A DNA stretch of 5,036 nucleotides, taken from NCBI GenBank assembly GCA_029263275.1, contig JAJCXU010000479.1, positions 1-5,036 on the forward strand, written 5' to 3'. The notes under the pieces were generated by a model. That model was not told the origin of the DNA, ran no database searches, and saw nothing but the letters and a program-made list of their open reading frames with translations. This document shows, piece after piece, positions 1-5,036 of the stretch (position 1 is the stretch's first letter; every line of letters begins with the position of its first letter). The stretch is from Ilumatobacter sp. (GTDB lineage: Bacteria; Actinomycetota; Acidimicrobiia; Acidimicrobiales; Ilumatobacteraceae). Both the position numbers and the translations under genes were made by a program.

Positions 1-213
1 TTCATCCTCGGCGTGATCGCCGTGACGATCGCATTGCTCGGTCCAGGCGGCTGGTCGCTCGACCGAGCGTTCGGCATCGATGACGACCTCGACGGATTTG
101 TCGGGCTGGCCATTGCTGCTGGCGGCGGCGTGGTCGCCGCAGGCGGTCTGCTCGGCGTCTTCTACCGACCGCCGAAGTCAGACCCAGCGTCTGAGTCGGG
201 CTCCGACGCCTGA
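1..213 (+). CDS. C-terminal part of a DoxX-like small membrane protein (5' end outside window)
   Basis: An open frame runs from the first base to a TGA at 211-213 and gives 70 residues; the start lies to the left of the window. The visible part begins with a hydrophobic segment (residues 1-13, ILGVIAVTIALLG style), then a short polar loop with GGWSLDRAFGIDDDLDGF, then a second hydrophobic Gly/Ala-rich segment (about residues 38-60), and ends in a charged Ser/Asp/Pro tail. Two closing membrane helices joined by a GPGGWSLD-type loop resemble the end of actinobacterial DoxX-family proteins, four-helix inner-membrane proteins sometimes linked to redox or thiol stress. The family call rests on recognition of the loop and helix pattern only. 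The internal ATG/GTG codons near the left edge are not credible starts, because the frame is open and membrane-like from base 1. It converges with hemW, with only 2 bp between the stop codons. Confidence 0.6.
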   Translation, partial: FILGVIAVTIALLGPGGWSLDRAFGIDDDLDGFVGLAIAAGGGVVAAGGLLGVFYRPPKSDPASESGSDA

Positions 214-215
214 CC

Positions 216-1289
216 TCAGTCGCGCAGGCGGATCGAGATGTCGTTCGCCATCAGCCGACCGGAACGGGTCAGCACCACACGCTCTGGCTCGGTTGGATGC
301 TCGACGACCATGTCGCCCACCAACTCGAGGGTCGCCTCGTCGAATGCTGCCCGCTCGACACCGTCACGCGTACGCAGTGTCAATTGCTGACCTTCGGACC
401 GACGCTGATCAGGATCCAGCGTCTCTGAGGAGGCTTCCACCGACGCTCCCGCCTTGACTGCATCGATGTAGCGGTCGGGCGTGCGGATGTTCCACCACCG
501 ACGACCGTCGGCGTGCGAGTGTGCTGCACATCCGAACCCCCGATAGTTCTGCTGTCGCCAGTACAGGAAGTTGTGCCGCGATTCATGGCCGGGAACCGCC
601 CAGTTCGACACCTCGTAGTTGGCCAGTCCGACCTTGGTCAACTGTTCGTCAACGAACTCATACTTGTCCGCTTGGTCGTCGTCATCGGGGTGACGATCAG
701 GCTGCGCAGCAAGTGGTGTTCCTGCTTCGACCGTGAGCCCGTACGCCGACACGTGTGGTGGTCCAAGCGCAAGTGCACCGGCCACCGTGTCTTCCCAGTC
801 CGCCATCGACTCTCCAGCGGCTCCGTAGATCAAGTCGAGATTGAAGGTCGGGAGACCGACGTCGCGCACGGCCTGAACCGAGCGGGCGACGTTGTCGCGG
901 TCGTGCGTTCGCCCGAGCGCCGCCAACACGTGCGCTGACATCGACTGCACGCCAATGCTGACCCGGTTGACTCCCCCGCCGGCAAACGAGCGCAGCATCG
1001 GGGCATCGACGTCGTCGGGATTGCATTCAACGGTCACTTCGGCGTCAGCTGAGCGCGGAATCGACTGAATCACCGCAGCAAGGTCGTCCGGCGGGACCAG
1101 CGTCGGTGTACCGCCACCGACGAAGATCGTGTCGGCCACCGGCATGCCATCCTCAACGGCGCGCCCGATCTCGAGCCGTACGGCATCGAGGTATTCGCCG
1201 ACGAGATGATGGCGGTCGGTCCACGTCGCGAACGCGCAGTAGTCACACTTCGATGCGCAGAACGGAATGTGGAGATAGACGCCGAACAT
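216..1289 (-). CDS. hemW: HemW, radical SAM heme chaperone (coproporphyrinogen III oxidase-like)
   Basis: The 357-residue product fits the HemW length (about 380 in E. coli). The radical-SAM cluster motif is C11-x3-C15-x2-C18 near the N-terminus. The next residues are A-F, without the extra Cys of true HemN (CxxxCxxCxC), which favours HemW over the oxidase. Further landmarks are VGGGTPT (57-63), ECNPDD (88-93), VSIGVQS (110-116), LDLIYG (151-156), SAYGLTVEAGTP (181-192), YEVSNWA (225-231) and HNFLYW (239-244), which matches the HNxxYW motif tied to heme binding in HemW. A HemN_C-type winged-helix domain closes the protein (about 285-357, ending in SGRLMANDISIRL). From family knowledge it binds a 4Fe-4S cluster, SAM and heme, and hands heme to membrane-bound respiratory hemoproteins rather than oxidising coproporphyrinogen. 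The start is ATG at 1287-1289: an in-frame TGA lies ten codons upstream, and the domain begins almost at Met1. The ribosome site is poor, the best GGAG being about 14 nt away. It lies 72 bp downstream of the bldD-like gene. Confidence 0.95.
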   Translation of the reverse strand: MFGVYLHIPFCASKCDYCAFATWTDRHHLVGEYLDAVRLEIGRAVEDGMPVADTIFVGGGTPTLVPPDDLAAVIQSIPRSADAEVTVECNPDDVDAPMLRSFAGGGVNRVSIGVQSMSAHVLAALGRTHDRDNVARSVQAVRDVGLPTFNLDLIYGAAGESMADWEDTVAGALALGPPHVSAYGLTVEAGTPLAAQPDRHPDDDDQADKYEFVDEQLTKVGLANYEVSNWAVPGHESRHNFLYWRQQNYRGFGCAAHSHADGRRWWNIRTPDRYIDAVKAGASVEASSETLDPDQRRSEGQQLTLRTRDGVERAAFDEATLELVGDMVVEHPTEPERVVLTRSGRLMANDISIRLRD

Positions 1290-1322
1290 CAGCGGGTCGG
1301 TTGCTCCATCAGATCAGGGTAC

Positions 1323-1348
1323 GCCGGGGCCGAGGCGGTGACCCCGGC
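1323..1348 (-). terminator. GC-rich hairpin after the bldD-like gene, possible terminator
   Basis: The arms gccgggg (1323-1329) and ccccggc (1342-1348) are a perfect 7-bp inverted repeat around a 12-nt loop that can form a small CCG/CGG inner stem. On the minus strand the hairpin begins 13 nt past the TGA of the bldD-like gene and ends about 33 nt before the hemW ATG. No T-tract follows, so it is not a classic intrinsic terminator. High-GC actinobacteria are thought to use hairpins without T-tracts as well, so it could attenuate read-through into hemW, or it may be chance in GC-rich sequence. Confidence 0.3.
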
Positions 1349-1361
1349 TCGGCGACGACGA

Positions 1362-1871
1362 TCAGACCGGCTTGAAGAGCAGGTCGAGCGCCGACAGGCG
1401 ATCGGCGACCTGATCGACCGGCACGTCGAGCATCGCGGCAATGGCGCGCGTGTCGTCGCCGCGAACGGTGATGACCCGGCCGTTGAAGTCTTGACGCTGC
1501 ACCTGGATGAGACGGAGGTAGCGAGCGAGCATCTCGAACGGTGAGCCGCTCAGTTGCACGAGCTTCGACACGTCGATGGCGAGCTTCTTGTTGGTTGGCG
1601 AATCGATGGCCGCAGCCTCGAAGCCAGTGATCTCGCGTGGGAGCAACTGCTCGATCGGCACGTTGTAGAACTGGGCGAGCCGATCGAGACGAGGCACCGA
1701 CAGGGCTCGCTCACCGCGCTCGTAGGCGCCGAGGACCGACGCTTTGAATTCCTGCGTCGATTGCGCTTCGACTTCTTGCAGCGACAACCGCTTCTGCTTC
1801 CGGATGACCCGGAGGCGTTCGCCCACTTGTTGACTGTATGCCGAAGGAGCATCGTCGTCGAATGTCACCAT
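1362..1871 (-). CDS. BldD-family transcriptional regulator, predicted cyclic-di-GMP-binding
   Basis: With the start chosen here the product is 169 residues, close to Streptomyces BldD (167). Residues about 13-78 form an XRE-type helix-turn-helix (GERLRVIRKQKRLSLQEVE, then YERGERALSVPRLDRLAQFY and VPIEQLLP), with the YERGxRA and FYxVPxxxLLP blocks of BldD. The C-terminal domain has LARYLRLIQVQRQDFNGRVI and then VRGDD. Together R126-Q-D128, eight residues and R137-G-D-D140 match the RxD-X8-RxxD signature that in BldD holds a tetrameric c-di-GMP cage and drives dimerisation on DNA. Streptomyces has RGD where this protein has RQD, which the pattern allows. The gene is inferred to encode a DNA-binding regulator whose dimerisation depends on c-di-GMP; its targets are unknown. 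The frame extends upstream to a GTG at 1932-1934 (190 residues), but those 21 residues are not BldD-like, and the ATG at 1869-1871 has a good ribosome site. It lies 98 bp after rsmE and 72 bp before hemW. Confidence 0.9.
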   Translation of the reverse strand: MVTFDDDAPSAYSQQVGERLRVIRKQKRLSLQEVEAQSTQEFKASVLGAYERGERALSVPRLDRLAQFYNVPIEQLLPREITGFEAAAIDSPTNKKLAIDVSKLVQLSGSPFEMLARYLRLIQVQRQDFNGRVITVRGDDTRAIAAMLDVPVDQVADRLSALDLLFKPV

Positions 1872-1878
1872 GATTAAT

Positions 1879-1885
1879 CCGCCTT
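1879..1885 (-). promoter_or_regulatory. Ribosome binding site that fixes the bldD-like start
   Basis: On the minus strand AAGGCGG lies 7 nt before the ATG at 1869-1871 (spacer ATTAATC). It is one of the better Shine-Dalgarno matches in the window, and it supports the 169-residue product over the longer GTG-initiated version, which has no comparable site at the right distance. Confidence 0.6.
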
Positions 1886-1929
1886 GCAGCAGTCGTCGCT
1901 CGCTGGTCACCGCGGAGCGTGTTGATGTG

Positions 1930-1943
1930 GTCACGTGACTCTA
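1930..1943 (-). promoter_or_regulatory. Candidate operator (GTCACGTGAC palindrome) overlapping a weak -10 box, upstream of the bldD-like gene
   Basis: The 98-bp gap between rsmE and the bldD-like gene contains a perfect 10-bp palindrome, GTCACGTGAC (1930-1939). Next to it on the minus strand is TAGAGT (1938-1943), a 4/6 match to a -10 hexamer; no convincing -35 lies 16-18 bp further upstream. A start of transcription here would fall inside the palindrome, where a bound protein could block the promoter. The half-sites TCAC and GTGA resemble the TnAC...GTnA halves of the Streptomyces BldD box, but they abut instead of being separated by 5 bp, so this is not a canonical BldD site. Autoregulation is possible but unproved. 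Confidence 0.3.
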
Positions 1944-1969
1944 GAACGAATCAACGCAGAATGCACGTT

Positions 1970-2671
1970 TCAGTGGTAATTGGCCACGCAGAGTGTGGCC
2001 GCAACGAGGACCGCTGTTTCGGTTCGTAGGACATTCGGGCCGAGTTGCACCTGGTCAGCGGCACTCTCGAGCTCGTTTGGCGACCACCCGCCTTCCGGCC
2101 CAATCGACACGAAAGTGTCACCTGCTACGACACTGCGTCCACCCGGCTCAGCGACCAACGATGTCGACAGGACGTCTGCGGCCGGCACCGGTGCGCGCAC
2201 CTCGGGCATCCACACTCGACGACTTTGCCGGGCGGCCTCGCGTGCAATTCGGGTCAACCGGTCAACCTGCTTGACGGCCCGATCGGCCTTCCATCGAACC
2301 GCGGACCGTTCGGCGTGAAGGAACTGGACGGTGTCGACGCCGATCTCGACCGCCTTCTGGACCAGCCAGTCGACACGGTCGCCCTTCGGAATGGCAGTCG
2401 CGATGGTGAGCGTTGGACGCTCACGTTGTGTCTCAGCGACGGCGCTCGTCGGTTCCAGCCCGAGCGACTTGCCGGACAATGTGACCGCCGCGAGCCGCCA
2501 TCGGCCGGCGCCGTCGCTGACGCTGACGCGCTCACCGTCGCGCAGGCGTAACACTCGCGACAGATGGTGCTCGGTGTCGCTGTCGAGTGCGATCGGGCCG
2601 TCGACGTCGAGGACATCACTGGGGACGAAGATCTGCGTCGCGGCTGACCGACGCGCTTCGTCAACGGTCAC
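1970..2671 (-). CDS. rsmE: RsmE, 16S rRNA (uracil-1498-N3)-methyltransferase
   Basis: The 233-residue product has the usual RsmE length and layout. An N-terminal PUA-like RNA-binding part (about 13-75) holds EHHLSRVLRLRDGE (34-47) and DGAGRW. It is followed by a SPOUT methyltransferase domain with PKGDRVDWLVQKAVEIGVD (95-113), ERSAVRW (121-127), EAARQSRRVWMPEV (145-158), SIGPEGGWSPNE (189-200), and the knot-forming SAM-binding end LGPNVLRTETAVLVA (210-224). From family knowledge it uses SAM to methylate N3 of U1498 in the 30S decoding region. The start is a GTG (2669-2671): there is no ATG near the N-terminus, and the first upstream in-frame codon that ends the frame is the dnaJ stop, four codons before. 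No strong Shine-Dalgarno precedes it (only GAG), and the 12-bp gap suggests translation coupled to dnaJ. The hrcA-dnaJ-rsmE order is the common actinobacterial one. Confidence 0.95.
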   Translation of the reverse strand: MTVDEARRSAATQIFVPSDVLDVDGPIALDSDTEHHLSRVLRLRDGERVSVSDGAGRWRLAAVTLSGKSLGLEPTSAVAETQRERPTLTIATAIPKGDRVDWLVQKAVEIGVDTVQFLHAERSAVRWKADRAVKQVDRLTRIAREAARQSRRVWMPEVRAPVPAADVLSTSLVAEPGGRSVVAGDTFVSIGPEGGWSPNELESAADQVQLGPNVLRTETAVLVAATLCVANYH

Positions 2672-2683
2672 GATCTCAGCCGA

Positions 2684-3826
2684 TCAGGAGAACGCTGACT
2701 TGATCCGCGAGAACAAGCCCTCTTTGCCATTGCCGACGACTTCGCCGCGGCCTTCGGCGTACGAACTCAGCAATGCGACCTCGTCGTCACTCAGCTTCGT
2801 CGGCACATCGACGCGGATTCGCGCGATCAGATCGCCACGGCCTCGGCCTTGGAGATGCGGAACGCCACGTTGGCGAAGCACGAACTCGCGGCCGGGTTGT
2901 GTACCGGCCGGGACGACGAGGTCTTCGTCGCCGTCGAGCGTCTCGAGGCTGAGCGAGGTGCCGAGCGATGCCTGCGCGATCGAGATGCCCACATCGGTGA
3001 TGAGGTCATTGCCATCGCGCACGTATCGCTCATGCGGGGACACCCGCAGATGCACATACAGGTCGCCGTTCCCACCACCACGTGGTCCGGCTGCACCGCG
3101 CCCGGTCAACCGTAAGGTCGACCCAGTGTCGACACCGCCCGGAACGTCGACCTGGTAGGTCTTGTCGACCGTGACCCGACCTTGCCCGCGACATGCCGAG
3201 CACGGGGTCGAGATGACCTCGCCCATACCACCGCACCTGCCACACGGACTGGCCGTGACCATCTGGCCGAGCAGGCTCTGACGAACACGCTGCACTTGTC
3301 CCGAGCCGCCACAGTCGCTGCAGGCGACGGGCTTCGTGCCCTCGCCAGCACCACTGCCGTCACAATCCTCACAGCGAACCGGCAGTTTCAATTCGACGCT
3401 GATCTGATCGCCGAACACCGCTTGTTCGAGCGTGAGGTCGGCGACGATTTCAAGATCCTGGCCTCGCGGCGGCCCACTCGGCCCACGCTGTCGGCCTCCG
3501 CCGCCGAACGGGCTGCCACCGCCACCACCGCCAAAGAATGCATCGAAGATGTCGCCGAGGCCGCCGCCGAACTGGTCCCCTGCCGTTTGGCCCCCGCCTG
3601 ATCCGCCACCGACTCCGGCTTCGCCGAACTGGTCGTAACGCTGACGCTGCTGATCGTCGGACAGCACTTGGTAGGCGCGGGCGACTTCTTTGAACTTGCC
3701 CTCTGCCTCGGCGTCGTCCGGGTTCGCATCGGGATGCAGCTCGCGGGCGCGCTTGCGGTATGCCTTCTTGATCTCGTCGGCGCTAGCGCCGCGCGAAACA
3801 CCCAGGAGTTCGTAGAAGTCAGCCAT
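2684..3826 (-). CDS. dnaJ: DnaJ (type I Hsp40), co-chaperone of DnaK
   Basis: The 380-residue protein has the full type I DnaJ plan. The J domain is at 1-68 with H31-P-D33, which stimulates DnaK ATPase. A Gly/Phe-rich linker (about 69-120) has long Gly runs and [10 protein letters not shown]. The zinc domain carries four CxxCxGxG repeats at C152, C169, C195 and C209 ([32 protein letters not shown]), all complete and binding two zinc ions in the family. The C-terminal substrate-binding barrels follow, with [19 protein letters not shown] (226-244), [20 protein letters not shown] (256-275) and [20 protein letters not shown] (305-324). The ATG at 3824-3826 is preceded by AGGG 4 nt away and sits directly at the J domain. 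Since it follows hrcA without dnaK or grpE nearby, it corresponds to the hrcA-linked second DnaJ of actinobacteria (often called DnaJ2). The gap to hrcA is 77 bp with no clear promoter. Nothing appears truncated. Confidence 0.97.
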   Translation of the reverse strand: MADFYELLGVSRGASADEIKKAYRKRARELHPDANPDDAEAEGKFKEVARAYQVLSDDQQRQRYDQFGEAGVGGGSGGGQTAGDQFGGGLGDIFDAFFGGGGGGSPFGGGGRQRGPSGPPRGQDLEIVADLTLEQAVFGDQISVELKLPVRCEDCDGSGAGEGTKPVACSDCGGSGQVQRVRQSLLGQMVTASPCGRCGGMGEVISTPCSACRGQGRVTVDKTYQVDVPGGVDTGSTLRLTGRGAAGPRGGGNGDLYVHLRVSPHERYVRDGNDLITDVGISIAQASLGTSLSLETLDGDEDLVVPAGTQPGREFVLRQRGVPHLQGRGRGDLIARIRVDVPTKLSDDEVALLSSYAEGRGEVVGNGKEGLFSRIKSAFS

Positions 3827-3903
3827 GACGCCCTACATGATGCCGTGAAAAGTGCGGAGCGAGACGGACCGTCAGCTGGCCGACCCTGGCTCCACCTCTG
3901 CGG

Positions 3904-4911
3904 TCAGCCCTCTTCGATGCGGTGACCCAGTTGCTCGCTGACGACTTCGACGGTCGCGAGCGCCTGGGGATAGTTCATCCGCGTCGGTCCGAGTACGCCG
4001 ACCGACCCGAGGTGCTCGCCATCGACAACGACCGGAGCAACCACGACGGAGCACGCCGACAGTGGCTCGACACCGTGCTCGAGACCGATCGCCACCGACA
4101 TGCCGCGCCCGACGATGTCACTGACCAACGACACCACGACGAACTGCTGCTCGAGTGTGTGCAGGACCGACCTGACGACCTCAACTGCATCAAAGGCGTC
4201 AGCCACAGCAGACACGCCGCCGGTGAACACCTGGTCGCCAGAACCGAGTTGTGCGAGTCCGAGCAAGCCGGCATGGGTGAGCCGATCGACTGCCGCATCA
4301 CCGGTGGGCGACACGTGTGCCACGGCACCGAGGACCGAGCCAGAGAGGCCCGCAGACAGGTGAGCCGCTGCTGCGGACAGCCTGGCCTCGTCGTCGTGTT
4401 CTTCGATGTCGATCGTGACGTTCTCGACCGTGCCATTGGCGAACACGGCAACGACGGTGGCAGCGCTCGACGACAACGACACCATCTGCACGCTGCGGAT
4501 CGGGATGGCCTCCGCCTTCGGTCCGACGACGACCGCTGCGTTGTTCGTGAGTTCGGCGAGCAGGTTCGAGGTCTGGTGCAGCATCTCCTCGAGCCGACCG
4601 TGGGCGGCGGAGAAGAAGTCGCCAACCTGTCGCGTGGTGGCCCTGTCGAGCCGGCCCGGCGTCGTGAGATTGTCGACGTAGTAGCGGTAGCCCTTGTCGG
4701 TCGGGATGCGGCCAGCCGACGTGTGTGGTTGCACGAGGAAGCCCTCGGACTCGAGCTGGCTCATTTCGTTGCGCACGGTTGCCGAAGAGACCTGAATGTT
4801 GGGGGCGTCAGCGATGAGCGTCGACCCGACCGGCTGCGCGGTGGCGATGTACTCCTGGATCACGGCACCGAGAATCGCGGTCTTTCGGTCGTCCAACATG
4901 CCAACGGTCAT
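3904..4911 (-). CDS. hrcA: HrcA, heat-inducible transcription repressor
   Basis: The 335-residue product is a typical HrcA. The N-terminal winged helix opens with MLDDRKTAILGAVIQEYI (5-22) and AQPVGSTLIAD (25-35). It contains VSSATVRNEMSQLESEGFLV (41-60) as the recognition region, then QPHTSAGRIPTDKGYRYYVD (61-80). A GAF-like dimerisation domain and the inserted domain follow; near the end are MSVAIGLEHG (271-280), GSVGVLGPTRMNYPQAL (302-318) and a terminal helix. From family knowledge HrcA dimers bind CIRCE operators and repress groE/dnaK-class genes, folding with the help of GroEL. The ATG at 4909-4911 is used here; a second ATG at 4897-4899 (Met5) is equally compatible with the family start, and neither has a strong ribosome site (GAAG lies 4 nt before the first). 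The upstream gene ends 33 bp before it. No CIRCE sequence is seen in the window. Confidence 0.96.
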   Translation of the reverse strand: MTVGMLDDRKTAILGAVIQEYIATAQPVGSTLIADAPNIQVSSATVRNEMSQLESEGFLVQPHTSAGRIPTDKGYRYYVDNLTTPGRLDRATTRQVGDFFSAAHGRLEEMLHQTSNLLAELTNNAAVVVGPKAEAIPIRSVQMVSLSSSAATVVAVFANGTVENVTIDIEEHDDEARLSAAAAHLSAGLSGSVLGAVAHVSPTGDAAVDRLTHAGLLGLAQLGSGDQVFTGGVSAVADAFDAVEVVRSVLHTLEQQFVVVSLVSDIVGRGMSVAIGLEHGVEPLSACSVVVAPVVVDGEHLGSVGVLGPTRMNYPQALATVEVVSEQLGHRIEEG

Positions 4912-4925
4912 GCTACTTCGCCCGT

Positions 4926-4980
4926 CGCTGAGGTGGATCAGCGCTCAGGTCGCTCGCAGCGTTCGCAGTCGTCTGAGCGC
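4926..4980 (-). other. Two overlapping inverted repeats just upstream of hrcA
   Basis: On the minus strand, GCGCTCAG (4980-4973) can pair with CTGAGCGC (4948-4941) across a 24-nt loop. CGCTGA (4943-4938) can pair with TCAGCG (4931-4926) across a 6-nt loop. The two stems share three bases (4941-4943), so they compete. The stop codon of the upstream reading frame (4945-4947) lies within the 3' arm of the larger stem, and the smaller stem ends 14 nt before the hrcA ATG. The arrangement resembles an attenuator or a translation-coupling switch, but stems of 6-8 bp are also expected by chance at this GC content. Neither is CIRCE. Confidence 0.25.
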
Positions 4981-5036
4981 CTCCTTGCGCTCAACGCTGT
5001 GGTCGATCATCGGTGCAGCAGGCGAGTTCACCCAGC
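4945..5036 (-). CDS. C-terminal end of an unidentified protein (5' end outside window)
   Basis: Reading leftwards from the right edge, one minus-strand frame stays open for 29 codons (5034 down to 4948) and ends in TGA at 4945-4947; the other two minus frames stop early. The tail begins WVNSPAAPMIDHSVE and ends in an Arg/Leu-rich stretch (EALRRLRTLRAT) that could be a terminal helix, with mostly G or C at wobble positions. I do not recognise the family. It lies 33 bp before hrcA on the same strand, which fits the dense gene packing here and suggests possible co-transcription. With so short a stretch the frame could also be non-coding sequence that is open by chance. Confidence 0.45.
   Translation of the reverse strand, partial: WVNSPAAPMIDHSVERKEALRRLRTLRAT

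Noticed and set aside
1290..1361. A BldD box (TnAC-N5-GTnA) upstream of hemW
   Set aside because: Inspection of the gap found TCAC but no GTnA at the right spacing; the same is true for the rsmE-bldD gap.
1872..1934. A 21-residue N-terminal extension of the bldD-like protein from a GTG start
   Set aside because: The residues do not resemble the family, the ATG at 1869-1871 has a good ribosome site, and the shorter product fits BldD length.
1982..2000. Hairpin GGCCAC...GTGGCC at the 3' end of rsmE as a terminator
   Set aside because: It lies wholly inside the coding sequence, the stem is only 6 bp, and no T-tract follows; too weak to call.
2331..3158. A 275-codon plus-strand open frame covering parts of rsmE and dnaJ
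   Set aside because: It is antisense to two clearly conserved genes, crosses their boundary, and is Ser/Arg/Pro-rich without any recognisable domain: a typical shadow frame in high-GC DNA.
3488..3600. Repetitive CCGCC/CCACC-rich stretch as a DNA repeat
   Set aside because: It is explained by the glycine codons of the DnaJ Gly/Phe linker.
3863..3873. Near-palindrome gacggaccgtc in the hrcA-dnaJ gap as an operator
   Set aside because: An odd 11-mer with 5-bp arms is common by chance, it does not match CIRCE or other known heat-shock sites, and no promoter is visible next to it.
3975..4625. A 216-codon second frame within hrcA on the minus strand
   Set aside because: The composition is Ser/Arg/Cys-rich and low in complexity, as expected from out-of-frame reading of hrcA; no motif was seen.

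Overview
The window looks like a piece of a high-GC actinobacterial chromosome. The evidence is the GC-rich wobble positions, the tightly packed single-strand gene order hrcA-dnaJ-rsmE (a neighbourhood known from Actinomycetota such as Mycobacterium and Streptomyces), and a gene for a BldD-family regulator, a family typical of that phylum. A deep-branching lineage such as Acidimicrobiia would fit, but that is an impression from protein style, not something proved here.

Layout, left to right: (1) positions 1-213, plus strand, the C-terminal end of a small membrane protein, probably DoxX family. (2) It converges, with 2 bp between stop codons, on a run of genes that all lie on the minus strand and so read right to left: the tail of an unidentified gene (4945 to the right edge), hrcA (heat-shock repressor), dnaJ (Hsp40 co-chaperone), rsmE (16S rRNA m3U1498 methyltransferase), a BldD-like regulator, and hemW (radical-SAM heme chaperone). 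The window holds no tRNA, rRNA, CRISPR array, insertion sequence or other mobile element that I can see. Gaps between genes are all under 100 bp.

The likely transcription units are hrcA-dnaJ-rsmE (gaps of 77 and 12 bp; dnaJ and rsmE even share a reading frame), possibly continuing from the upstream gene (33 bp gap). The bldD-like gene has a 98-bp upstream gap that holds a candidate promoter/operator and may start a new unit. hemW follows it after 72 bp that contain a GC-rich hairpin. Functionally the set is protein quality control (HrcA, DnaJ), ribosome maturation (RsmE), heme delivery (HemW) and one regulator.

The most interesting item is the BldD-like protein. It keeps, in exact spacing, the RxD-X8-RxxD signature through which Streptomyces BldD binds cyclic-di-GMP, so this locus may hold a c-di-GMP-responsive transcription factor beside the heat-shock and heme genes. 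Otherwise this is a fairly ordinary housekeeping region, and I do not see a clearly novel multi-gene system in it.
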